Source: Treponema sp. (lineage in GTDB: Bacteria; Spirochaetota; Spirochaetia; Treponematales; Treponemataceae). From it: DNA of 17,079 nt. Below the pieces are notes generated by a model, which worked only from the letters and a program-made list of their open reading frames with translations, made no database searches and had not been told where the DNA came from. Location: assembly GCA_018384055.1 (NCBI GenBank), contig JAHAZL010000044.1:1-17079 (forward strand). Reading direction: 5' to 3'. A program made the translations under genes and the position numbers. Of the stretch, positions 7,350-13,790 are shown in pieces (positions within the stretch are counted from its first letter, which is position 1; every line of letters starts with the position of its first letter).

Positions 7350-8186
7350 ATGAAAAAAATAGCTTTAATGGCAGTAACAGTTCTCATGACAGGAAGTCTT
7401 TTTGCCTTTGACAATGACCTTCTTGAATTCAAGGGAAAGCCTGAATCCTACACAAAAACAGAATATTCAGTAACATCGAGATTCGGAGAGTATTTCCGTA
7501 CAGTAGCAATCAAGCATGTTCACACATTTGCCAACGGACTCAGAATGGAAACAGTTTCCTACAGTCCAAAGGATGAAGTTCTTGATTCAGTTTCTTACGA
7601 ATACACTGCAGGAAGAAAAATCAGTGCGGAAATCTGCAAGGATGCAGAGGGGAAAGTAACAAGAAAACTTGTTTACGAATACAGCACAGATGGAAAAATC
7701 AAGTCTGAATCAGCATACAATGCAGAAGATGTACTTACAGGAAAGAACATCTACAAGCACGAAGCAAACAAGACAATCGAAAGCCTTTACAATGCAGAAG
7801 GAAAACTCGTTAGCCGCACAAACCACATCCTTGAAAACGGAAAGGAAGTTGAAGTTGCATACTACTTTGGTGACGGAACTCTTTCTCACGCAGAAAAGTA
7901 CACATACAACGACAAGGGTGATGTAGCACTTATCGAAAACATCGACTCAGAAGGAAAGAAGGCAGGCAAGACAATTTACCGTTACGATGACAAGGGAGCC
8001 ATTGCTGAAATCCAGATTTATGCATCAGACACAGACCTTATCGAACGCGACATTTATAAAACAGATGCAAAGGGAAATCCTACAAAAATAAGCATCTACA
8101 GCATTGCTGAAAAGTTCGGTTCAATAGCCAACGAACTCATCTCAATAACAGACTACACATACGGTGCATCAACAGACGCAAAATAA
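7350..8186 (+). CDS. Exported protein with YD/RHS-like repeats
   Basis: I do not recognise a named family. The 278-residue protein has a clear signal peptide (MKKIALMAVTVLMTGSLFA, cleavage near residue 19) and no lipobox, so it is probably periplasmic or surface-exposed. From about residue 75 on it is built of short imperfect repeats of roughly 20-25 residues containing Tyr-x-Tyr, a turn with Gly-Lys, then Glu and Tyr (examples: VYEYSTDGKI, KYTYNDKGDV, IYRYDDKGAI). This resembles the beta-strand repeats of RHS/YD and MORN-like proteins. An AAGGAGG lies seven bases before the ATG. It has its own promoter and terminator, so it is monocistronic. Function unknown. Confidence 0.75.
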   Translation: MKKIALMAVTVLMTGSLFAFDNDLLEFKGKPESYTKTEYSVTSRFGEYFRTVAIKHVHTFANGLRMETVSYSPKDEVLDSVSYEYTAGRKISAEICKDAEGKVTRKLVYEYSTDGKIKSESAYNAEDVLTGKNIYKHEANKTIESLYNAEGKLVSRTNHILENGKEVEVAYYFGDGTLSHAEKYTYNDKGDVALIENIDSEGKKAGKTIYRYDDKGAIAEIQIYASDTDLIERDIYKTDAKGNPTKISIYSIAEKFGSIANELISITDYTYGASTDAK

Positions 8187-8209
8187 ACCTTGATTTTATC
8201 TGCTATAGA

Positions 8210-8242
8210 GCCCCATTTCATTCTTGAAGTGGGGCATTTTTT
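8210..8242 (+). terminator. Intrinsic terminator after the 7350 gene
   Basis: GCCCCATTTCA (8210-8220) pairs with TGAAGTGGGGC (8225-8235) with one T-G wobble and a TTCT loop, followed by ATTTTTT. A strong factor-independent terminator that isolates the upstream gene from the envelope operon. Confidence 0.92.
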
Positions 8243-8281
8243 ATCCCCTTGATTTACCATAACTTTATTTTTCTATCTATA

Positions 8282-8289
8282 TATAGTAT
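8282..8289 (+). promoter_or_regulatory. Likely -10 region of the envelope operon
   Basis: TATAGT/TAGTAT (8282-8289) lies 9-11 bases before the ATG at 8299 in a very AT-rich stretch. No convincing -35 box and no good Shine-Dalgarno sequence are visible, so the first gene may be read from a near-leaderless message. Weak prediction. Confidence 0.35.
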
Positions 8290-8298
8290 TCTGAAGTT

Positions 8299-9393
8299 AT
8301 GAATCCAGAATTTTCAAAGCATCTTCAGAACATTGAAGATTCCATAAAACACTTTTTGCCTTCTCTGTCAGAACCTTCATGGCAGAAAAAAACTTTTGGA
8401 GTTTTACCTGAAGCCGTAAAGGCAGAACACATACATCCTCTAATTGAAACCACCCGTTCCCTCGTTGACCTTGGCGGAAAGAGGTGGAGACCGCTTTTGC
8501 TTGTTCTCTGCGCCCGTGCAAGTTCAAAAACAGAAAAGAAAACTGAATCAGAAAACTTTGCATACAAGCTTTCCACCCTTGTGGAATTTGTTCATACGGC
8601 AAGTCTCATTCACGATGACATTGAAGACAAGTCTGAATCACGCCGTGGAAAACCTGCAGCCTACATTACATTCGGAATGGACACCGCCATCAATGCCGGT
8701 TCATGGCTTTACTTTCAGGCACCAGTCTGCATAAATGATTTGGACTGTAATGATGCGCTTAAACTCAGATTATATGCAACTTATACGGAAGAACTTCGTC
8801 GCCTCCACCTTGGTCAGGCAATGGACATCAAGTGGCACAATGACAATACAAAGGAACCTTCACAGGACGAATACATTGCAATGGTAAAAAACAAAACAGG
8901 AACTTTAGCTTCCCTTTCTGCAAAAATCGGAACCCTTGCCAGCGGAGCAGATGAAGAAACCGTTGCAAAGGCCGGAATCATTGCTGCAGAAATCGGAGCT
9001 GGATTCCAGATCATCGATGATGTAATAAACCTTACAACCGGAAACCTCGGTAAAAAACGAGGGGACGATATTGTTGAAGGAAAGAAATCTTTGCCAGTTC
9101 TTTCGTTCATTGAAAATAATAAAGACAACAAAGAAAAAATTGCAGCACTCCACAAATGCTTTGAGACTGCAGGCAAAGAAGGAATCGACAGTCCTGCCGT
9201 AGAAGAAGCAGTTCTCATGCTTCTTGAAAGCAATGCAGTTGAAGAAGCCCGTCGCAAGGGAATCGAATACATTAACAGCGGATGCGAAAAATTCCTTGAA
9301 CTCTTTGGAAAAGAAAATCCTGATGCACTCCTCATAAAAGAACTCTTTGCATCAATGATTCCACCTTCCGTTAAAGGAGAGGTCCATGCTTGA
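8299..9393 (+). CDS. Polyprenyl diphosphate synthase (trans-isoprenyl family)
   Basis: It condenses isopentenyl diphosphate onto an allylic diphosphate, giving carriers or quinone side-chain precursors; product length cannot be told from sequence alone. The 364-residue protein has GGKRWRP (59-65), the first aspartate-rich motif within LIHDDIED (DDIED at 106-110), GQAMD (172-176), KTGTL (199-203), the second motif as DDVIN (240-244) and GDDIVEGKKSLP (255-266). The second motif has Asn in place of the last Asp, but the two metal-binding Asp residues remain. First gene of a six-gene operon; its stop overlaps the next ATG by 8 bp. The genes that follow fit a role in envelope lipid-carrier synthesis. 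Confidence 0.9.
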   Translation: MNPEFSKHLQNIEDSIKHFLPSLSEPSWQKKTFGVLPEAVKAEHIHPLIETTRSLVDLGGKRWRPLLLVLCARASSKTEKKTESENFAYKLSTLVEFVHTASLIHDDIEDKSESRRGKPAAYITFGMDTAINAGSWLYFQAPVCINDLDCNDALKLRLYATYTEELRRLHLGQAMDIKWHNDNTKEPSQDEYIAMVKNKTGTLASLSAKIGTLASGADEETVAKAGIIAAEIGAGFQIIDDVINLTTGNLGKKRGDDIVEGKKSLPVLSFIENNKDNKEKIAALHKCFETAGKEGIDSPAVEEAVLMLLESNAVEEARRKGIEYINSGCEKFLELFGKENPDALLIKELFASMIPPSVKGEVHA

Positions 9394-9910
9394 AAGCAGC
9401 GAACAGCTAAACAATCAGGCAGTAAGACTTGCATTCAAGGGAGAATATCCTGAAGCAATCGCCTGCCTTAAGAGAGCCATTACAGTTGAAAAGGAAAACT
9501 ACCTCTTATGGTTTAACCTTGCACTAACATATAGGGATGCAGGTGATTTTGAAGCAGCCAAAAGTTCCATGGAATATGCGCTTAGGCTCAACAGAAGAAA
9601 CGAGGATGTCATCGAAGCCCTTGCAAATCTTTGCATCAGCATGCAGCTTTTTGATGATGCCATGTTCTACTGCATTACCGGTCTTGAAGTAAACGACATG
9701 AATCCCCATTTCTGGAATACTGCAGGAGTCATCCATTTCCAGATAGAAGAGTATGTAGAAGCAGCTGATTTCTTTGAACATGCAGTTTCAATATCGCCGC
9801 ACTATTATGATGCACTCTACAACCTGCGCGATACCTACGAACAGATTGGAAACAGAACGGGTCTTGAAGAATGCAATAGAAAACTTGAATTTTTTAAGGG
9901 AAGAAAATAA
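9386..9910 (+). CDS. Tetratricopeptide-repeat protein
   Basis: A 174-residue protein with no signal peptide, consisting almost wholly of TPR helices. Four or more 34-residue repeats start near residues 5, 39, 73 and 107 (for example AVRLAFKGEYPEAIACLKRAI and LALTYRDAGDFEAAKSSMEYAL). TPR proteins act as protein-docking surfaces; the partner is not visible. The start overlaps the previous stop by 8 bp behind an AGGAGAGG-type ribosome binding site, and its stop shares one base with the next start. The tight packing suggests it works with the flanking envelope genes. Confidence 0.88.
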   Translation: MLESSEQLNNQAVRLAFKGEYPEAIACLKRAITVEKENYLLWFNLALTYRDAGDFEAAKSSMEYALRLNRRNEDVIEALANLCISMQLFDDAMFYCITGLEVNDMNPHFWNTAGVIHFQIEEYVEAADFFEHAVSISPHYYDALYNLRDTYEQIGNRTGLEECNRKLEFFKGRK

Positions 9911-10317
9911 TGGACGAAAAGGCACTTGTAATTTCAATCGGTGATAAAATCGAAGCAGTTCATTTTGAAAAAGAAGAATGCAAATCCTGCACTACTGGAT
10001 GTGCAAAAATAAAGAATTCCTTTGAAATTTCAAATCCAATGAATTTTGAGATCAAAAAAGGTTCCGTTGTTCTCGTAAGGGCCAGTAAAAAAGCACAGGC
10101 TATTCAGGGAATTCTTTCACTGTTCATCCCTTTTCTTTGCTCCATTGCAGGCTACCTTCTTGGCCCTTCAATCGCAGGACTTTTCAAAAAAACAATTTCA
10201 AACGATGCTAGGGCAATTTTTGTTCTTCTTTTTTTAGTATTGTCTTCTGCAGTTGTTTTCGTAATAACAAGAAAAAAACCTATGCCAGGGAAACCGGAAA
10301 TTGTTGAAGTTATCTAG
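9910..10317 (+). CDS. RseC/SoxR-reducing-system-like membrane protein
   Basis: A 135-residue protein matching the RseC/MucC layout: a short N-terminal cytoplasmic part with a cysteine cluster (Cys24-x2-Cys27-x3-Cys31), then two membrane segments (about 66-90 and 102-120) and a short charged tail. In other bacteria RseC proteins modulate the sigma-E stress response or take part in reducing SoxR together with Rnf-type proteins; nothing here shows either pathway. The ATG overlaps the previous stop (TAATG). Its last 17 bp overlap lptC. Confidence 0.75.
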   Translation: MDEKALVISIGDKIEAVHFEKEECKSCTTGCAKIKNSFEISNPMNFEIKKGSVVLVRASKKAQAIQGILSLFIPFLCSIAGYLLGPSIAGLFKKTISNDARAIFVLLFLVLSSAVVFVITRKKPMPGKPEIVEVI

Positions 10318-10888
10318 TATTTTTGCAGCAATTCTGTTTTCCTCACTTTTATTGCCATCCTGTTCCCTAAAGTACGATGAACCGGTAAACACGGAAAGTC
10401 TTTCACCTGAACTTCAGTTTACAAATGTTGATTACAAAAGGTACAAGAACAAAAAGCTGGACACTCAGATTAAGGCGGATATCCTTGAACGCTACAGAAA
10501 CGATGGATCAGCCTACGCAAAAAACGCTGAGTTCTTTGCATGGAATGACAAATCAGAATTAACTACAGAGGGAAGCTGTGCTCTACTCGGAATAGATTCA
10601 CAAAACGACATCTACACCTTGTTCAACAGCATTTTTCTTCATAACATTGAACAGAATTTCCAGCTTAAGGCAACAAACCTTAAATGGAACGGAAAAACTG
10701 AACAGTTGTCATCAGGAAAAACAGATACGGTTTACCTTATACGCGACGACATAGAAATTGAAGGCACCGGCTTTTCTGCAAGCGGCATTTCAAGAAGCTT
10801 TACTTTTGAAGAATCCGTTTCAGGTGTCATCATAACGGAAGACAAAGAAACTGAAGGTGAGGAGGAACAAGATGAAGAAATTCAATAA
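10301..10888 (+). CDS. lptC: LPS export periplasmic protein LptC, as a lipoprotein
   Basis: LptC joins the inner-membrane LptB2FG complex to the LptA bridge that carries lipopolysaccharide or a similar glycolipid to the outer membrane. The 195-residue protein has a short hydrophobic leader with a lipobox (LLPSC, Cys21), then a beta-rich domain with alternating strands (DIEIEGTGFSASG near the end), and a 15-residue acidic tail. No in-frame ATG exists upstream or near the leader; TTG at 10301 (or 10304) is the only sensible start, preceded by AGGGA. It overlaps the RseC-like gene by 17 bp and lptA by 17 bp. Identification rests on gene order (lptC-lptA-lptB) more than on conserved residues. Confidence 0.8.
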   Translation: MLKLSSIFAAILFSSLLLPSCSLKYDEPVNTESLSPELQFTNVDYKRYKNKKLDTQIKADILERYRNDGSAYAKNAEFFAWNDKSELTTEGSCALLGIDSQNDIYTLFNSIFLHNIEQNFQLKATNLKWNGKTEQLSSGKTDTVYLIRDDIEIEGTGFSASGISRSFTFEESVSGVIITEDKETEGEEEQDEEIQ

Positions 10889-11639
10889 AGCAGCTGCACT
10901 TTTAATTCTTTCACTTACCTCTTTTGCATTTGCTGAAAAAATCACTTTCAGTGCAAACAAGATGAGTGGCGTTGCGGGAAACAAGAACAGCATTACTACA
11001 CTCAAGGGAAACGCAAAGGTAAATACAAAATCAATGGACATCAATGCGGATTACATTGAACTTTCAGGAAAAGATTTCCGAATGATCAAGGCAGAAGGCA
11101 ATGTAGTTGGAAAAAATACAGAAAGCAATCTGGACTTTTCCTGCGGACGACTCATCTACGACAGGGAAACAAAAATTGCAACCCTTGAAAATGATGTTAA
11201 ACTGACTGACATTGACAACGATGTTGTTGCTCAAGCACAGATCATTGAATACAACCAGGATTCAGAAATTGCTGTCATGCAGATTAAAATCAACCTTACG
11301 CAGAAAGACAATGTCTGCACTTCTGCCTACGCAATCTACAAAAAAAACGAACAGATTCTTGAAATGAGCGGAAATCCAAAGATTGTTCAGAACGGAGATA
11401 CTTTCCGAGCACAGACAATAAAACTGGATATGGATTCTCAGGAAATCACATTGTCGGGAAGAGTCAAAGGGTCTGTTGTAACGACGGCAAAAGAAGAAGA
11501 ACAGGCTGAAGAAAGCAAACCTGCAGATGCAGAAACTCAGGCAGAACAGGCTGTAGAAAATTCAGAAATTGCAGAGGAAAGTCAAAAGGAAACATCTGCT
11601 GAAGATTCCCCAAAAGAAGAAGGAGAGAAAAATGAATGA
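10872..11639 (+). CDS. lptA: LPS transport periplasmic bridge protein LptA
   Basis: LptA (OstA-like beta-jellyroll) forms the periplasmic bridge for lipopolysaccharide transport to LptD. The 255-residue protein has a signal peptide (MKKFNKAAALLILSLTSFAFA). Repeated jellyroll strands follow, such as ITTLKGNAKVNTKSMDINADYIELSG, FRMIKAEGNVVGKN and ILEMSGNPKIVQNGDTFRAQTI. Unusually it continues with an acidic Glu/Ala/Lys-rich tail of about 48 residues that is probably disordered. The ATG at 10872 follows a perfect AGGAGG (10860-10865) with six-base spacing; an upstream GTG at 10857 is poorer because it would lengthen the signal peptide. It overlaps lptC by 17 bp and lptB by 8 bp. Confidence 0.88.
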   Translation: MKKFNKAAALLILSLTSFAFAEKITFSANKMSGVAGNKNSITTLKGNAKVNTKSMDINADYIELSGKDFRMIKAEGNVVGKNTESNLDFSCGRLIYDRETKIATLENDVKLTDIDNDVVAQAQIIEYNQDSEIAVMQIKINLTQKDNVCTSAYAIYKKNEQILEMSGNPKIVQNGDTFRAQTIKLDMDSQEITLSGRVKGSVVTTAKEEEQAEESKPADAETQAEQAVENSEIAEESQKETSAEDSPKEEGEKNE

Positions 11640-12411
11640 TATCATCACAGAAGATTCTGCCATTGATCAGCAGCCAATTGAAAAGAAAAACACGCTCAGA
11701 GTATCATCCCTCTACAAATCCTTCGGAAAAAAACGCGTTGTGAAGGGAATTGATTTTTCCATGACAACGGGGGAAGTTCTCGGACTTCTTGGACCAAACG
11801 GTGCCGGCAAAACTACAACATTCTACATGATTGTTGGATTCTACAAACCGACTGCAGGAGACCTTTTCCTCAACAACGAATGCATTACGGGACTTCCAAT
11901 GTACAAACGCGCCCAGAACGGCATTTCATATCTTCCTCAGGAACCAAGCGTATTCCGCAAACTGACCGTAGAAGAAAACATCTGGTCCATACTTGAAACA
12001 AGAAAAGACCTTACGAAAGTTCAGAAACATCAGAAACTGGAAGAACTCATAGAAGAATTTGCAATCGGAAGAATCAGAAAGCAGCAGGCCTATACTCTAT
12101 CCGGAGGTGAACGACGAAGAACAGAAATTGCCCGTTCCCTTGCCATTGAACCAAAGTTCCTTTTGCTTGACGAACCTTTTGCCGGAATCGACCCTATTGC
12201 CGTTGCCGACATTAAGGGAATGATTAAGCTTCTTGCCAAACGTGACATCGGAATTCTTATTACCGACCACAATGTTCGCGATACACTGGAAATTACGGAC
12301 AGGGCCATCATCATTTCCGACGGAACTATCATCACACAGGGCGACAAAGAAAAAATCCTTCAGTCACCTGAGGCCCGCGAAATCTATCTTGGTAAAGATT
12401 TCTCAATGTAG
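11632..12411 (+). CDS. lptB: LPS export ABC transporter ATPase LptB
   Basis: LptB is the cytoplasmic ATPase that drives lipid extraction by LptFG and pushes it along LptC-LptA. The 259-residue protein is a complete ABC domain: GPNGAGKT (54-61), Q-loop QEPS (103-106), LSGGERRRTEIARSLA (156-171), LLLDEPFAGIDPIAVADI (177-194) and the switch His213 in TDHNV. The sequences after LSGGE and around FAGIDPIAV are typical of LptB. The ATG at 11632 is chosen over an upstream in-frame start at 11569 because AGGAG lies at 11621-11625 with six-base spacing. It overlaps lptA by 8 bp and ends the operon. LptF and LptG are not in this window. Confidence 0.95.
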   Translation: MNDIITEDSAIDQQPIEKKNTLRVSSLYKSFGKKRVVKGIDFSMTTGEVLGLLGPNGAGKTTTFYMIVGFYKPTAGDLFLNNECITGLPMYKRAQNGISYLPQEPSVFRKLTVEENIWSILETRKDLTKVQKHQKLEELIEEFAIGRIRKQQAYTLSGGERRRTEIARSLAIEPKFLLLDEPFAGIDPIAVADIKGMIKLLAKRDIGILITDHNVRDTLEITDRAIIISDGTIITQGDKEKILQSPEAREIYLGKDFSM

Positions 12412-12420
12412 TTAAAAGAA

Positions 12421-12428
12421 ATAAAAAA
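12421..12428 (-). terminator. U-tract terminator of the SRP RNA
   Basis: Six T on the minus strand (complement of 12423-12428), then further T-rich sequence, directly follow the GC-containing terminal helix of the SRP RNA. The RNA's own closing stem plus this tract should act as an intrinsic terminator. Confidence 0.6.
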
Positions 12429-12526
12429 GGTCCAGGTAATCTACGGCACAGCGACCATCCTCATACCGTTGCTGTGTTCCCACTCTGGCGGGGTTTTGAG
12501 GCGGCCACTTGCATAGCACCTGAACC
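12429..12526 (-). ncRNA. ffs: Signal recognition particle RNA, small bacterial type (4.5S)
   Basis: Read on the minus strand this about 98-nt RNA has the SRP domain IV core CAGA-GUG-GGAA-CAC-AGCA (complement of 12470-12487). That is a GGAA tetraloop on a three-base stem and the AGCA side of the loop that binds Ffh. It aligns base for base with the E. coli core; the 5' loop side is CAGA instead of CAGG. The ends GGUUCAGGU and ACCUGGACC pair over nine bases with one G-U, and the 3' part GUGCCG...CCUGG is also family-typical. A six-T run follows at once on the minus strand, giving termination. The gene converges on lptB, whose stop lies 17 bp away. Confidence 0.93.
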
Positions 12527-12535
12527 AATGACTAG

Positions 12536-12564
12536 AGTATATTTTTTAATCCTTGTTATGTCAA
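12536..12564 (-). promoter_or_regulatory. Promoter of the SRP RNA gene
   Basis: On the minus strand TTGACA (complement of 12559-12564), a 17-bp spacer and TATACT (complement of 12536-12541). This is one base short of the full sigma70 consensus, the strongest promoter in the window, and fits a stable-RNA gene. Initiation is expected at about 12527-12530, exactly at the 5' end of the paired SRP RNA. Confidence 0.88.
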
Positions 12565-12582
12565 TTAAGCTGTGTTGCTTGT

Positions 12583-12705
12583 GAAGGCAAAAGGGATTGC
12601 CCTTACGGCGGAACAATCATCCGTCTTGGAAAAGAACTTGGAATCCAAACTCCAGTATGCGCCATTCTGCAGCAGTTAATTGAATGCGTGGAAGGCTCAT
12701 TCTGA
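12583..12705 (+). pseudogene. panE: 3' remnant of a ketopantoate reductase gene (panE)
   Basis: This frame has no start codon and is closed upstream by a stop at 12547. It ends with about 31 residues that match the C-terminus of 2-dehydropantoate 2-reductase: GGTIIRLGKELGIQTPV, then a helix ILQQLIECVEGSF and a stop at 12703-12705. The pattern G-x-I-x-R-L-G-K-x-x-G-I-x-T-P-V is characteristic of the ApbA_C domain. Codons upstream (about 12565-12600) look unrelated or scrambled. At most 40 of about 300 residues survive, so this is a relic that cannot encode enzyme. The SRP RNA promoter lies just upstream, where the rest of the gene would have been. Confidence 0.72.
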
Positions 12706-12711
12706 TTGAAA

Positions 12712-12766
12712 CAAAGCATGCAAAGCATTAAAATCATACTGATTATACTTTTAGACAGTTAAGGAG
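12712..12766 (+). promoter_or_regulatory. purC promoter region with tandem repeat
   Basis: TATACT (12744-12749) is a good -10 box, and AAGGAG (12761-12766) is the ribosome binding site seven bases before the purC ATG. No clear -35 box is seen at the right distance. Instead two adjacent 9-bp copies, CAAAGCATG and CAAAGCATT (12712-12729), cover the -35 region, followed by a second short repetition (CATACT then TATACT). This suggests an activator site. Confidence 0.5.
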
Positions 12767-12773
12767 CATTCCT

Positions 12774-13616
12774 ATGAAAAAAATTATCAGCGGCAAAGTA
12801 CGCGAAGTTTATGACCTTGAAGACGGAAGAATGGTTATTGTTACAACAGACCGCATCTCTGCATTTGATGTAATTCTTCCAACTATGATTACAGACAAGG
12901 GCAAGGTTCTCAATGCTCTTTCTAACTTCTGGTTCAACTACACAAAAGACATCTGTGCAAACCACATGATTTCATCTGACCTTAAGGATATGCCGGCAGA
13001 ATTCCAGAAGCCTGAATTCGAAGGACGCACAATCCTCGTAAAGAAACTCAAGATGATTCCTTATGAAGTAATCGTTCGCGGATATATGTTCGGTTCAATG
13101 TACGAAGCATACAAGAAGGGAGAACCTTTCCTTGGACACAGCTTTGACAAGGAATACCAGCAGGCAGAAAAGCTTGCAGAACCAATCGTAACGCCTTCCA
13201 CAAAGGCAGCAGAAGGACACGACATCAATGTTACTCTCGATTACATGAAGAAAGACCTTGGTGAAGAACTTGGAACAAAGATTGAACAGGCAGCCCTTGC
13301 AATCTACAAGAAATGCTACGACCACGCATACAAGAACGGAATCATCATTGCAGATACAAAGTTTGAATTCGGTCTTACAGAAGACGGAACACTTGTTCTT
13401 GCTGATGAAGTTCTTACTCCAGACTCAAGCCGTTTCTGGGACCTTTCAAAGTATGCAGTAGGTTCAAGCCCAGCAAGCTACGACAAGCAGTTTGTTCGTG
13501 ACTGGCTCAAGGACAACAATCTTGCAGGTGACCCTAACATCAAGGAAATTTCGGCTGATGTTGTAGCAAAGACAGCTGCAATCTACAAGGAATGTGAAAT
13601 CAAGATCTGCTGCTAA
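12774..13616 (+). CDS. purC: Phosphoribosylaminoimidazole-succinocarboxamide synthase
   Basis: PurC (SAICAR synthetase) joins CAIR and aspartate with ATP in de novo purine synthesis, in the cytoplasm. The 280-residue protein has the N-terminal SGKVREVYDL, TTDRISAFDVILP (nucleotide site), IPYEVIVRGYMFGS (family signature 1) and LADEVLTPDSSRFW (signature 2). Length is of the usual long form. No other purine gene is adjacent. It has a good AAGGAG and its own promoter, so it is probably monocistronic. Confidence 0.96.
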   Translation: MKKIISGKVREVYDLEDGRMVIVTTDRISAFDVILPTMITDKGKVLNALSNFWFNYTKDICANHMISSDLKDMPAEFQKPEFEGRTILVKKLKMIPYEVIVRGYMFGSMYEAYKKGEPFLGHSFDKEYQQAEKLAEPIVTPSTKAAEGHDINVTLDYMKKDLGEELGTKIEQAALAIYKKCYDHAYKNGIIIADTKFEFGLTEDGTLVLADEVLTPDSSRFWDLSKYAVGSSPASYDKQFVRDWLKDNNLAGDPNIKEISADVVAKTAAIYKECEIKICC

Positions 13617-13660
13617 ATTAGAACTTGCGGAATAGATTTGAGAATAAAAAAAAAGGGGAT

Positions 13661-13768
13661 GACCAATAAGTATGAGTTATTGCCGTGCTCGACACGGCAA
13701 TCTCTTGTATTGCAATTAAATGGATTTTCGGGCAAGCCAGAAAATGACACTTTTTGAACTTATTGGTC
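13661..13768. repeat. 108-bp MITE-like element with terminal inverted repeats
   Basis: GACCAATAAGT (13661-13671) and its exact complement ACTTATTGGTC (13758-13768) bound the segment. Inside, ATTGCCGTG and CACGGCAAT (13679-13687 and 13693-13701) form a perfect 9-bp stem with a CTCGA loop. A second stem, ATTTTC/GAAAAT extended by GG/CC, lies near 13723-13745. There is no coding frame. This architecture fits a small non-autonomous mobile repeat or dispersed extragenic palindrome. No target duplication is evident at its edges. On the minus strand the closing arm is followed by ATCCCC and nine T, so it may also terminate the convergent lipoprotein operon. It fills most of the 174-bp gap after purC. 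Confidence 0.6.
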
Positions 13769-13790
13769 AAACGCTTTATTTCACCAAGAA

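Noticed and set aside
8814..9434. 206-codon open frame on the minus strand
   Set aside because: It lies antisense to the polyprenyl synthase gene, has low-complexity Ser/Pro-rich composition typical of a shadow frame, and has no ribosome binding site or domain.
12429..12526. Plus-strand structured RNA or lptB terminator in the same place
   Set aside because: The SRP core, promoter and U-tract all point to the minus strand; the plus-strand hairpin is only its mirror and lacks an adjacent T-run.
13646..13654. Simple terminator only, after purC
   Set aside because: For the plus strand no T-run follows the hairpins; the inverted repeats enclose far more structure than a terminator needs, so it is listed as a repeat.
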